64,000 bases of DNA from positions 5,270,001 through 5,334,000 of the forward strand of contig NC_031672.1 of NCBI RefSeq assembly GCF_001640025.1. Direction: 5' to 3'. The DNA comes from Sugiyamaella lignohabitans (lineage: Eukaryota; Ascomycota; Dipodascomycetes; Dipodascales; Trichomonascaceae). Shown in pieces: positions 41,256-51,440 of the stretch; within the stretch, counting starts at the first letter, position 1, and each line of letters begins with the position of its first letter. A model generated the notes under the pieces. The model was not told the DNA's origin. It ran no database searches and worked only from the letters and a program-made list of their open reading frames with translations. The translations under genes and the position numbers were made by a program.

Positions 41256-42813
41256 TTTGGTTGTTTACAGGAATCAGGTCTCAACTGTATGATGAATGAA
41301 TGCAAATTAATCTGTCCGCACGACTTTCTTTAATCTGGATGTAGAAGTATAACAACGAGCAACCAAAATTTCGCGTCTTCTAGTCAGGGGCTAAACTTAT
41401 CCTCAAGACAAAAAAGTTTGCTTTATTAAAAAAGGATTCAGGCCAAATTGATAAAAATGAAACCACTTTCAACAATTACACACAAAAGTAAAACCAAAGT
41501 TTTTTTTTTCTTTAGTCGTTCTAACTTTGGGTTAAGTTGTTAGTTTCTGTCAGGGACTAGCTCCAGATTCGTCTATTTATTTATCTCCTGAAACATGCAG
41601 TAGACCTTGGGTAGGGGCAGTTACAAAACGCGGTTGACTGATGCCGACAGCCGTTAAATCCATGCATCAGCTAATTACACTGCCGGAGTAGGCTGTACAG
41701 TTCAAAGTCTATTACAGGGTGAAAGAGGGGCTGAAGTAAGTATATGAAAATATATACTCGGGCATATTTTTTTTAGCTAATAATAACGTCAGGGAACTTC
41801 CTTGAAACTAGAACTTCAGTTACAACGACTGTGTATAGAGTGACATAAAAATTTGCTGTTGAAATGACGTAGGGGCCGTTGCAAGCCTTCCACAATACTG
41901 AAGCAAGGTTCGTAAACATCTATGCTAACCTAGGGCACAAGGATTTGAGAGGTTGGTTGTGATAATGTCAGCATGACGTAGCAGAACTGCTGACTATACC
42001 CAGTATGGCTCTATGAGCACCTCTACTAGCACTAGTCGTCAATGCAGCGAAGTATGTGATCTGACATATCCCAACTCAGTGCTCTGTAAACAAGCGCATA
42101 TCTTGAAAAGTAAGATTTTTTGTAGATCATAATGCTAAATTTAGTACAGTTAATAACCTATAGATGAGAACTTGAGCACTGGGAACACCATCTTCAGATC
42201 CAAGCAAATATCGAACCTGACGAAAACTTTACAAGATACTGTTTATTTCCTACAGTCGAAGTGAGGTTTGGATTTATCGCTGCGGCCAACAAGCGAACTC
42301 GAAGTTTGAACTAGTAAAAGACCCAACCCATAAATAGTTCAGTTACTGTTTCAAGATTCAATGGACTTGCTCCTAAACATATTTTCTTTCATGCTCACGA
42401 AATTCCTTCAGTTTAGCTACTATCCTAGCTGGAGCTCTTCTTGCGTTCATGGACTACCCTTACCCAAGTTGACATCAAGCCTCACCGCCGCACAAGTTTT
42501 CACCACGCCGCACAAAAGATAAGATCTGTTTGCATGTTTATTACTTCTTATGTCTTCGATACTTCGCGACCAGTCCTTTAGTAACCAATTCTATACGGTT
42601 TGTTTTGTTTGGCCACCGACCCACTGAAACAAGTAAGGTGGTTCTGAAGTAGGTAAAAATTAGAGATTGCTTGGAAAGCAGGTTTTTTTCTTCAAATATT
42701 ATATTGTGGAACTGATCGAGTCATTACAAACCAGATTACATAAAATATTAGTTGACTAAATTAGCCGTTGACTCTAACTGTTATCTTTAAGACAGAGATT
42801 GAATCGTGTAGGT
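41256..42813. other. Gene-poor region, 1.56 kb
   Basis: No convincing frame. A branch-site-like AACTAACAACTTAACCCAAAG near 41526-41546 (minus strand) could end a leader intron of the SUR7-family gene. GCCGCACAA is repeated at 42487-42495 and 42507-42515. CTCTAACTGTTATCTTTAAG at 42773-42792 (plus strand) looks like an intron 3' end for the next gene. Confidence 0.5.
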
Positions 42814-43806
42814 ATGGGATCTCGGGTACAACGGTCAAGAAGATTTCAAAAGAAAAACAGTATTCGCCACGAGACTATTTTTGGCGATAACCAGGATGGT
42901 AATGGACGTGGCAAAGTGGTGCACGTCAGGCTGCCCGATGGTAAGTCCGCCGATATATGGCGCCACAAACATGATAAAACAGAACAATGCATTTCACCTT
43001 TGCCACGTGTAAAGGAAAATATTGTAATCAGACTCCCTGGCCAAAAAACTGCTGAAAACGTGATTCCAAGTAAGCTTCCAGCGGGTACAGTCGCTGATTC
43101 AGGAAAGTTTTTTGCTTCACCAGCGTCCTTATCAAAAAATGAAAACCAAACCGGTGCTACATTAACTACTGAGTTAATCGAAGAGACCGCAACGTCAATA
43201 ATACGCAGTTCCAGCTCATTGTCGTCTGTTTCTTCATTATTATCTGGAGATGAAGTCTATACTCCCTCGAATTCGAGGTCGGCGACACCTGTGGAAAGAA
43301 CGACCAATGTGTCCCACAACGACAACCTTTCTTTGTCTAAAACACACCAAAATGGTCAAAAGCACGAACCTGTTATTGCTCACTCAGACAACATGTCAGC
43401 TCATATTATCGAAAGACCGGGAATCTCTGGTATAAATCAGGGTTCAACTGGTTATGTCGACTTTAGGAAAGAGACTTTTAATAAAAAAGCTGATTTTCAT
43501 CTCTATCAACAAAATCAGCATTTTCCTTATCTTCGATACGATTATCACCAGTATTCCGATCAACAGGCCATGCAGCCCAATTTCCCGCCCTATTATTACT
43601 ATCCTGCTGCGATTGATCCTAGTGGTATTCCTGTTTCGTACTATGAAGCTCCTATTTATCAGCCTGTTTTTCCATCGCCACCTGACATACCAATGATGCC
43701 AATGATGATTCATCCCGTCATGTATGTCCACCCAGCTTTCACGCCACCACCTTTTCATGATCCAGCATTTGCATATCCGCCTCATTCAAAACCGTCATCT
43801 AGCTAA
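42814..43806 (+). CDS. Hypothetical protein, Pro/Tyr-rich C-terminus
   Basis: 330 aa from the first ATG at 42814 (MGSRVQRSRRFQKKNSIRHE). No family recognised. The basic N-terminus is followed by two similar short motifs (VVHVRLPDGKSADIW and IVIRLPGQKTAENV), then a Ser-rich middle. The last ~100 residues are low complexity rich in Pro, Tyr, His and Met (PNFPPYYYYPAAIDP; PPDIPMMPMMIHP), typical of RNA-binding or prion-like regions. The frame is open upstream of the ATG, and an intron-acceptor-like CTAACTGTTATCTTTAAG sits 22 bp before, so a first exon may be missing from this model. Confidence 0.6.
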   Translation: MGSRVQRSRRFQKKNSIRHETIFGDNQDGNGRGKVVHVRLPDGKSADIWRHKHDKTEQCISPLPRVKENIVIRLPGQKTAENVIPSKLPAGTVADSGKFFASPASLSKNENQTGATLTTELIEETATSIIRSSSSLSSVSSLLSGDEVYTPSNSRSATPVERTTNVSHNDNLSLSKTHQNGQKHEPVIAHSDNMSAHIIERPGISGINQGSTGYVDFRKETFNKKADFHLYQQNQHFPYLRYDYHQYSDQQAMQPNFPPYYYYPAAIDPSGIPVSYYEAPIYQPVFPSPPDIPMMPMMIHPVMYVHPAFTPPPFHDPAFAYPPHSKPSSS

Positions 43807-44282
43807 TATAAGTCCTTCTCACTGTCATTTACAATTGTGTGTGGTCTCGGACCAAAATCATTTGTTATTTATCACGGAACCTGCATGTAGAGTTTCAACC
43901 CGCATATTGAACAGAATTAAGTAAGTTTACTTGGGTGAGATTGTCACAGCTGCACGTGATGAACTCCTTATCATTAATCTTGGGCGAGGGTAAACCCCAC
44001 TTTGATTTGATCAGCCGCGTGAGCATCTCACAGCTGATAACGTGCTTAAAATAAGAGCATACATATATCGACTTAATTGAGTAGTAATCTGTGTAAGTCA
44101 GGCGCTTTTTGCCCCCCTTCCCAATTTTGCTGTTGCCACCTTAGTTATATTTTGACTTACAAAGACATCTCACTCCACATTTTGCTGGATCCAATTGGAT
44201 TGGCTAATTTGATAACATTGTTTTTAGTGTGCTTTGTGCGACCAAGCAATAGTTTGCTACATTGAGAATTTCATTAGAAATC
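43807..44282. other. Intergenic, promoter of the ZZ-finger gene
   Basis: 476 bp. GGTGGCAAC on the minus strand (44132-44140) differs by one base from the Rpn4 element GGTGGCAAA and lies about 145 bp before the ATG. Nothing else recognised. Confidence 0.5.
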
Positions 44283-46616
44283 ATGGCACCCCATTTCAGT
44301 GCTTTTATCGAATATGAGGGCAAGTATCGTATCTCATCGCCCTTTACGATGGATGATGTTCTGGATAAGTACACGCTAAGACAGTGGGTGAACAAAAAAC
44401 TCGCCATTGACCCTATTTGGAATATAGCCGTCTATCGGTATTCAATCTCTAAACAACAGTATGTGATTCTTGAGGAGAAACGGGATTTTGACTCCCTGAA
44501 AAGATGCTTCCGTGTAAAGGCAGTTTTTGATTTTTTGGTTATCAAACTTGAGCCCGGTGCTAAACCGGAGCCGACAATGTGCACTCCGAGGAGTATTGCG
44601 AAGGCGGCTAAACGGCGTTCTGCTGAGGGTCATAGCCGTGGACATGGTCATTCTCGTACTCATGATCATGATCATCATCATCACAAGGAAAAAGGTAAAA
44701 GAAAGGTTCAAGCGGACTCTGTATCAGGAGATAGTACAGCAACAGCCACTGTTACGACAACTGTTAAGCCTGACGCTTCAACTATTGGCATTGATGTTGC
44801 CACTAGTTCAGGTGTGGGGTCTTTGTTGTCTAACCGTTATTCTACCCTTAAAGAATATGAAAAACCAGCAGTCTCATGTCTGTCTGTGAATAGTCTATCA
44901 GGTTCATCTAGCCTACGTGATGCAGCCCTTCAAGGGATGATTTCAGAAGAAACATTGCAACAGCTGGCGGAATTGCTTGTCCAGAATACTAGTTTCAAGG
45001 AATTTGTGAGTGGTTGCATACAAGAGCAACTCGGGACCACTAAGGATAATCATGAATCCTCGGGTGTTTCACATCCCACTGGATCAGCTCCTCCAATTCC
45101 TCCAGTTCCTCCAGTTCCTCCAGTTCCTCCAATTGTTTCACAGTTAGGACCTTCACTGCCAACTTTTGGTTCGGATCTTTCAGAGGTTTCTCCACCATAT
45201 CCACCTAGCAGTTGTGCGGTATTTGATTCGTCTTCTCGAGCGATCCAAATTGGTACCTCTCTTCCTCCACATTGCACTTTACCTCTTGCACAAGATTTGT
45301 CTACGGGCCTATCGAGCGATTGTTTAGCTGATGGAACAGCTCTTGCGTCAGAGAACTCCAAGAAAATTGAGAATGATAGTGACAAAGCAATTCCCGTCAA
45401 GAATGAAGTCCGACATCGGGCCATATGCGACAATTGCAATACATTTATTGTTGGTAACCGCTACAAGTGCATAAATTGTCCGGATTTTGACTTGTGTTCA
45501 AAGTGCAATGAACAACGCTCCACATCACATCCTAGTCATACATTCCTCGAAATTTCTGTTTCTTACAGCAATAGAGCAGACTCGTGGTCTAAGAGTACCT
45601 CTAAGCCTACAGCTGGGCCGTCTTCTGATACTCTGATTTGCATAGAAATGTTATCAGGTAATGAGTACCATAGTGCAGTTTGCGATATCTGCGAGAATTC
45701 AATTAGAGGTGAACGGTACAAATGTATGGATTGCCCGGATTTTGATTTCTGCAATAACTGTTTCCCCCATCGGTCCGTTAATCACCCAGCTCATCGCTTT
45801 GTCAGAATTCGGAATCCTGAAGACTTTTTTGACCCTCATAACTCCAATTTGCGTTATTATTGTGATGGACCGTATTGCAAATCAGAGAAGCTTATTTCTG
45901 GAGATCGATACCAGTGCCAGAATTGTCCAGACACTGATTTATGCATTGATTGCATGTTTTCTAAGGAATTGGAGCATGACCAATCCCATTCTTTCGTCGC
46001 ATTTCATGCGGATGGTGGTCCTGGAAAATTTGTCATCAAGAGAGAAACTGGAGTTGAAAGTGAAGCGCAAGTTGTCAATGAGCGGGTAGTACCGAAGGCA
46101 GAGCAAAAAGATGCCTCTCTAAGTGATCTTAAAATTAAAACTGAGGAGAAGAGTACTCTTGATGAAAGTGACTACATTAAGACGGTGAAGTCAGACTCTA
46201 GAGCTAACTTGGTAAACGGACATCCCGTTGATGACGAGGAAAATGATATAAGCGACGAAAGCGACAAATTGGCAACTGCCTCGTCCAGTTTTCATCTTGA
46301 AAAGGTAACTTCCAACTCGTCTTCAAACGTAATCTTACCACGCCTGCCCAAAGAATCTCCTTTCACGTCCATGGAACTGCCTCAGCAAATTGCAAGACCG
46401 GAATCAGAATCGACTTTTGATTTTGATGCTCCGCTTCCAGTACATGAAAAGGCGGCGTGGACGTCTGAATCTGATGATTTATCGTACTTTAGTGAAGTTG
46501 GTGAGGAAGAATATGATGAGATTCACTTTTCAGAGTTTTCTGATAGGGAAAGTCTTGCGGTTGACTATGAGGACGACACAGCTGAAAATGATTCGGATTC
46601 TAATATCAAAGACTAG
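44283..46616 (+). CDS. Triple ZZ-type zinc-finger protein, NBR1-like candidate
   Basis: 777 aa from the ATG at 44283 (MAPHFSAFIEYEG). Residues 1-90 form a compact domain that may be PB1-like. A His-rich stretch (HDHDHHHHKEKG) and a PPVPPVPPVPPI repeat follow. Three ZZ fingers occur in a row at about 377-422, 462-508 and 523-570 (for example CDNCNTFIVGNRYKC, CDICENSIRGERYKC). The C-terminus is very acidic and holds two candidate Atg8-interacting motifs, YFSEV and EEEYDEI (around 741-751). Multiple ZZ fingers plus such motifs are the layout of NBR1-type selective autophagy receptors (S. pombe Nbr1 has three). I see no four-tryptophan domain. Function is an inference. Confidence 0.65.
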   Translation: MAPHFSAFIEYEGKYRISSPFTMDDVLDKYTLRQWVNKKLAIDPIWNIAVYRYSISKQQYVILEEKRDFDSLKRCFRVKAVFDFLVIKLEPGAKPEPTMCTPRSIAKAAKRRSAEGHSRGHGHSRTHDHDHHHHKEKGKRKVQADSVSGDSTATATVTTTVKPDASTIGIDVATSSGVGSLLSNRYSTLKEYEKPAVSCLSVNSLSGSSSLRDAALQGMISEETLQQLAELLVQNTSFKEFVSGCIQEQLGTTKDNHESSGVSHPTGSAPPIPPVPPVPPVPPIVSQLGPSLPTFGSDLSEVSPPYPPSSCAVFDSSSRAIQIGTSLPPHCTLPLAQDLSTGLSSDCLADGTALASENSKKIENDSDKAIPVKNEVRHRAICDNCNTFIVGNRYKCINCPDFDLCSKCNEQRSTSHPSHTFLEISVSYSNRADSWSKSTSKPTAGPSSDTLICIEMLSGNEYHSAVCDICENSIRGERYKCMDCPDFDFCNNCFPHRSVNHPAHRFVRIRNPEDFFDPHNSNLRYYCDGPYCKSEKLISGDRYQCQNCPDTDLCIDCMFSKELEHDQSHSFVAFHADGGPGKFVIKRETGVESEAQVVNERVVPKAEQKDASLSDLKIKTEEKSTLDESDYIKTVKSDSRANLVNGHPVDDEENDISDESDKLATASSSFHLEKVTSNSSSNVILPRLPKESPFTSMELPQQIARPESESTFDFDAPLPVHEKAAWTSESDDLSYFSEVGEEEYDEIHFSEFSDRESLAVDYEDDTAENDSDSNIKD

Positions 46617-46737
46617 AGAATATAGTTATACCTTAGGGACACCTTAGGGTCCTCTTTCAATCTTAATAACTGACCTTGCTCGACCCATTGTATCCTTTAT
46701 GACTGTCTTGCTCTATTATGCCTTCTATTATTACATA

Positions 46738-46769
46738 TTATTATTATATTATTATTATATTATTGTCAA
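46738..46769. repeat. (TTA)n-like microsatellite
   Basis: Imperfect run of ATT/TTA trinucleotides in the short convergent spacer between the ZZ-finger gene and the RBM42-like gene. Ordinary low complexity. Confidence 0.7.
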
Positions 46770-46853
46770 TCTTTTGATCGGTTTAGGATGAGAATAAATA
46801 AAATTTTCGATTTTTGGCACTGTGTTGTGCCGAGCAGGCCGTAGGCGGTTACA

Positions 46854-47486
46854 TCACTTTCGATCATAGGGCTTAGACCGTGCTTTGACTTTCGTCGGTT
46901 GTAATTCTGTATTCGCTCGCCGAAGCTGGATGGGTCGAAGACCTATGTATTTACCGTTCATTTCCTTAAAGGCCCTGAAGTAGTCATCTGCGTCTTTAAA
47001 CGCAACAAATCCATATCCCTTATTCTTCCCAGTCCGGTGATCCATGACAACTTTACATTTAGACATTGTAGGGTACTTCTTGAAGCCTTGTATAAGATTT
47101 GAATCTGTTACCCCTGGTGATAGATTGCCAACAAATAAGCGAAAGTGGGTCGGATCCCATTCGAGCAAGCTGGAATCTTCCCAAGTTTTACCTCCGCCGG
47201 TTCGCTTAACTGTGACTCGGCTCTTGGCAGACTCGTTCGCTGCTGGTTGCGATGTCTGAGATATCAACTGTCTGCTGTTGTCTTGTCTTATAGCGTAAAC
47301 AGACTGTTGGAGGGCTGCAGCCCTTTGAAACTCCTCATCAGTCAATGGTCCAGTACCTGGAAGTTGGAGTTCAGGCCCTTTAAGTGCTGATGGAGGGGGG
47401 GTGACTGATAATTGTCTTGGAGGTGGTGGGCGGCGACTCTTCTTCTGTTGGAGCTTTAGCTTGAAATTTTCAGCAGCTCTAGACAT
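46854..47486 (-). CDS. RBM42-like RRM protein
   Basis: 210 aa from the ATG at 47486 (MSRAAENFKLKLQQK). The N-terminal half is basic and Pro-rich. The C-terminal ~110 residues carry one RRM with RNP2 FRLFVGNL and RNP1 KGYGFVAF. The flanks are diagnostic: GKTWEDSSLLEWDPTHFR before the RRM and EMNGKYIGLRPIQLRR after it match the RBM42 pattern as I recall it (SWEDPSLLEWDADDFR). In animals RBM42 is linked to the U4/U6.U5 tri-snRNP and hnRNP K. S. cerevisiae has no clear counterpart; an intron-rich yeast might keep it as a splicing factor. Divergent from SPP1 across 152 bp. Confidence 0.82.
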   Translation of the reverse strand: MSRAAENFKLKLQQKKSRRPPPPRQLSVTPPPSALKGPELQLPGTGPLTDEEFQRAAALQQSVYAIRQDNSRQLISQTSQPAANESAKSRVTVKRTGGGKTWEDSSLLEWDPTHFRLFVGNLSPGVTDSNLIQGFKKYPTMSKCKVVMDHRTGKNKGYGFVAFKDADDYFRAFKEMNGKYIGLRPIQLRRANTELQPTKVKARSKPYDRK

Positions 47487-47638
47487 GGTTGTAAAGGAGG
47501 CCAAGAGGTTTGGATTTAACCTAGAAGGATCTCCGCTGCTCTTTCATTAAGCCATGAAGCGGCTCACGCCCCGCAATATGCGGATCGTTCGCCTGTCTGA
47601 GACCCAAATTTACTATCTTTTGACCCCCTAGGCAGACC

Positions 47639-48976
47639 ATGGAGATAAGCAAAATGCTAATAGATCCTGAAGAGGATCCAACAGTGCCGCTGGGTGATAA
47701 TTCACCGTCACTCTCAACCGACCTATTAGATACTCGCAGAACATTCAGCGACGCGAAAGTTCCATCTGAGATGACAGCTGAGATGACAACAGCTATTTCG
47801 ACTTCCATGATACAAGGGCAGCCGATCTCAACCCCACAAGATGAGAAAATTTCTGTATCAAGTATACCAGGTTCCAATCTTGATGAAAAGGAGTTTGCAA
47901 GTGGTATAATTAGTGCAAAGATTGATAATGGTGGCAAGACCTATGAGAATGATACAGATAAAGATATCGAGATGACATCTCTCGCTGGCAATTTGACAAC
48001 AGAAGATACGAAAAAGAAAGTTGTTAGGAAGCCACGGGGCCCATATAGGAAGAGACAGCCCAAAACAGAGATTCAGCGCTCGTCATCTCCAAAGTTAGCA
48101 GGCTCGGTTACTTACACGGAAAGCTCCGATGAGGAGTCGACAGTCTATTGTATATGCCGTACAGGAGACGATGGTAGATGGATGATAGGATGTGATTTTT
48201 GCGATGACTGGTTTCATGGTGACTGTATCAATATGGATACAGTTAAAGCCAAATTAGTTATGAAGTTTGCCTGTCCACTCTGTCAAGAAAAGGGCTATCG
48301 TCCCACATGGCGACGTAAATGTCGTTTGCCAGGGTGTTATAACCTTCCATTCGTAAGCCCCGAGAGTGAATCAATATCCAAATATTGTTCTCGAGAACAT
48401 GGACTATTCTTTATAAAGAGTAGAATAAACAAACTGGTGGGTATATCTTCTCCAGAGATGTCCACATTGGTGAAAGCCATACCTGATGTAAAATCGTTCC
48501 ATGCTCTGGGCACGGAATTGCCAGGTGTTCCAGATGAGGAAATTCAATCTAAACTGGACCAAAAATTAATATCACAGATTCAACTGGAGAAATCTCAAGT
48601 TGAACTTCGGCTGTCGTATTTTGAATCTCGTAAAAAGTACATTAAAATGGCCAAAGATAGAGCCAAGCGAATTAGTGAAGAGATAGCTCAAGAGCAGGGG
48701 GTGAAAAAGCGCGACATATGTGGTATGGATGAATTATTTATTAACGAAAACCATGAAATTATTAAGCAACGAGCGGGTCTGGAGTTTTTACCTGGACGAC
48801 AAGGAATATGCCTTAACGAAAAACGTAAGTGCCTTAAGCATAATGGCTGGGCAGCAATTGTTCTCGATGAGGCTCTTCTTCAGGAGAGACAGTCTCAAGC
48901 GAAGCTCGAGGAACTGAACATACGACTGAATGATCTTTATTACCAAGCCAAGATTGCCATGTTGGAGGCACAATGA
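47639..48976 (+). CDS. SPP1: COMPASS subunit SPP1 (PHD finger, CXXC1-like)
   Basis: 445 aa. A PHD finger at about 170-217 (YCICRTGDDGRWMIGC, CDDWFHGDC, ACPLC) carries the full Cys4-His-Cys3 ligand set. It has the aromatic residues (Trp181, Trp192) expected for an H3K4me reader. A second zinc-binding region follows at 228-255 (RRKCRLPGCYN...SKYCSREHG), as in Spp1/CXXC1. The C-terminal part is coiled-coil (SQIQLEKSQVELRLSYFE) with a further Cys/His pair. An AT-hook-like PRGPYRKRQPK precedes the PHD at 133-143. Spp1 binds Set1 and H3K4me3 and in meiosis tethers hotspots to the axis. Confidence 0.88.
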   Translation: MEISKMLIDPEEDPTVPLGDNSPSLSTDLLDTRRTFSDAKVPSEMTAEMTTAISTSMIQGQPISTPQDEKISVSSIPGSNLDEKEFASGIISAKIDNGGKTYENDTDKDIEMTSLAGNLTTEDTKKKVVRKPRGPYRKRQPKTEIQRSSSPKLAGSVTYTESSDEESTVYCICRTGDDGRWMIGCDFCDDWFHGDCINMDTVKAKLVMKFACPLCQEKGYRPTWRRKCRLPGCYNLPFVSPESESISKYCSREHGLFFIKSRINKLVGISSPEMSTLVKAIPDVKSFHALGTELPGVPDEEIQSKLDQKLISQIQLEKSQVELRLSYFESRKKYIKMAKDRAKRISEEIAQEQGVKKRDICGMDELFINENHEIIKQRAGLEFLPGRQGICLNEKRKCLKHNGWAAIVLDEALLQERQSQAKLEELNIRLNDLYYQAKIAMLEAQ

Positions 48977-49104
48977 ACTGCTAATATTTCGAGTTCCGTG
49001 AATCTCCTATGAAACGAAACGATATGAACAGAGCTATTTATGCCTTCGACTCGACCAAAGCGAGAGTCCGGGGCCCCACCCAGATACCGAGAGATTTATG
49101 CAGA

Positions 49105-49139
49105 CAAAAATAAAATAAAATAAAATAATATAAAGTAAA
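49105..49139. repeat. (AAAAT)n low-complexity tract
   Basis: Run of AAAAT units in the convergent spacer between SPP1 and HAT2/MSI1. Likely part of the 3' ends; no further structure. Confidence 0.7.
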
Positions 49140-49145
49140 ATACAT

Positions 49146-50615
49146 CTAATCTTCCTCGTTAGCCTGCTCTTCTTCCTCTTCAAGAGGTTTGTCAGCAATA
49201 GCACCAGCGACTTTCCAAACTTGTACCACATTATCTTCTGAGGCTGAAGCAATTACCCACGGGAGTTCAGGATGCCAGGAAAAGTCAGATATCTTATTCG
49301 TATGGCCGCCATGTATGAACAGTAGTTCGGGCGGGCCCTCATTTAGCTCCTGCGACGAAAGCTCCACTTCAGAAAGACTGAGATCCCAGATATTTACACG
49401 ACGATCATAGCCAGCAGAAGCAAGTACAGAAGAGTCATGTGGAGACCATTCGACGCCAGATACTTCTGATGAATGTCCCTCAAGCTTGCTGAGAGGCTGC
49501 GAACCCTTTCTCAAATCCCATATACCAACTTGCCCGTCCGATGATGCTGTAGCAAAAATGTGTTCATGAAAGGGATTGAAATCTAGCCCATTAATAGCCC
49601 CTTTGTGGCATTCTTCAAAAGCAAAGACTGACGACCGCAAAGATCTGGTGTCGAAAATACGGATGCTTTGGTCCTCCCCCGCAACACCAAATACTGTCGG
49701 TAGTTTTGGAGACCAGCTCACGTCATTTACAATAGCATCAAAGGTGGTGATAACTTCAATTGGCTTGACAATGGCACCTTCACCTTCTTCCCCACTTTTA
49801 CTTATATCCCAAATAGCCACTGTCTTATCTTCAGAGCCAGTTACCAACTTTCCACTATCGAAAGGGGACCACGACAGGCCCCAGCCTTCACTAGTATGAT
49901 GTTTGAGCCGTAGATAGGGTCTACTAATATGGTCTTCAGACCGCTCTGGTAATCTATGTCTATCGAATATCAAAGTGTCACCGGAAGGTGATAATGTAGC
50001 AATGACATTGGGGCTCTTAGGAGAATAACGAGCCTTGTTCACCTCTCCTTCATGGTCAATTTTCTGAATTACGTCCACTTTGTTTAGAATAGTTCCCTGT
50101 GTACCGTTGTAATCACTCTTGGGGATATCCACTTTAGCGACCTCGACGAAGTCATGATCATTTTGTGATGTATGGGTGCCCAAAAGAAGGCTCGATGTTG
50201 TGAAAAAGTCACTTTGTGATGTTTCTGGGAGCCATTGTACAGTAAGAGTGGGCCATTCTAGTGCTCTTGTGACCAGTACGTCATATAGAAAGGGAGACTG
50301 CTTCTTCCAAATCTTGTATTCTAGAACCTAGTTAGCGCTGATTATGATAAGTGATCTTAGCCACTAAATTTCCAGACATGCCCCTTGCTACGTGCCATTT
50401 GAATTTTAGAGGCTAAACACCAAGCTGCCTAAAGAGCACTCTTCGCTAGTGACTTACCCTCGTTTGCAATCTTTTCGTTGTCCTGGCTCTCCTGCTTCAA
50501 GCGCGCCTCCTCATTTAGCTCTGGCTCGCGTTAGTATCTGCAACTGAGAATCAATTACTCCTGTCGTCCCATGTATAATGGTCTACTCACCGCTATTAGA
50601 CTCTACCCCTGGCAT
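49146..50615 (-). CDS. RbAp48-type WD40 histone chaperone HAT2/MSI1, three exons
   Basis: Exons 50615-50591 (25 nt), 50520-50458 (63 nt) and 50320-49146. Intron 1 is 70 nt (GTGAGT donor, ATACTAACGCGAGCCAG at its end); intron 2 is 137 nt (GTAAGT donor, CGCTAACTAGGTTCTAG). The spliced start MPGVESNSELNEEARLKQE...NEEYKIWKKQSPFLYDVL is exactly the RbAp46/48 histone H4-binding helix. The 420-aa product has seven WD40 repeats and an acidic tail (EEEEEQANEED). Family members are in the HAT1 acetyltransferase (Hat2), CAF-1 (Msi1) and Rpd3-type complexes; sequence alone does not tell me which. TTAGGGTTA lies about 95 bp upstream. Confidence 0.92.
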
Positions 50616-50709
50616 TGTTGTTATCAAGGTCGCCCGTTGCTCACCTTTAGTAGTCCTAATTACTGATGGAAATCGCACAGTTAAGTTCGCGAACTTAACT
50701 GCACACCTC

Positions 50710-50718
50710 TTAGGGTTA
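50710..50718 (+). promoter_or_regulatory. TTAGGG-type site upstream of HAT2/MSI1
   Basis: CTTAGGGTTATG context, 95-103 bp before the ATG. Same class as sites upstream of TSC13 and CDC60. Confidence 0.3.
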
Positions 50719-51424
50719 TGGCTATTCACCGCTTTTAGTAATGCTTTTCGGGCCGCAAAATCACAATCGCCGTTAAACCGTAACTCACAATAATTGAAAC
50801 CAGGATTCACTTTGGCTTTTCAACTCTTGATAAGTAATGGTGAGATTCTAATATTTTCCAGGACTCAAACTAGATAGGCAACAGAAATTGGACCAACATT
50901 TATACGTAGTTTACAAGAACATGGGCACATAACTAGAGCTTTAAATTCCTTGAACGATTGGATTGTCTTCGAGACACCAAACACTATACGTTGCCTTGAT
51001 ATAAAATATCGCGATAGTTCTTTGAAATCTAAATACAGATCCTAGAGACTCTGTATACGTGCTTATCTTATCTTCAGGTACAAATGTCATATTACTCACT
51101 AATCGTGCATGAGTCCATACCATACATACATTTACGGGGGTGATTGACTGATAGTACCGTTATTAATCTCTATTGTCCTATGTTATATAATTAGGTAGAA
51201 TTTATTTTTACTACTAGAAGAATAACTCAAGATATACAGTGAATTGCTTGATCCCTTTCAAGCTTGTACGAATATTAGTTGGCATATAATGCTATAGACA
51301 CAATCTATCTCATTCAAAATAATCACTCAATGCAAACAACAAAACTCCACTCTCTACTTGATGACTATCGGCTCATGCTCAGAACTTTACGGTACCCAAC
51401 CCTCGTCTACATTATAATCCAAAG

Positions 51425-51440
51425 TTTCCTATTTAGGAAA
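51425..51440 (+). promoter_or_regulatory. RPS24: Mcm1-type CArG palindrome upstream of RPS24
   Basis: TTTCCTATTTAGGAAA, ending 162 bp before the ATG. Identical in sequence and relative orientation to the site upstream of RPS30. Confidence 0.65.
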
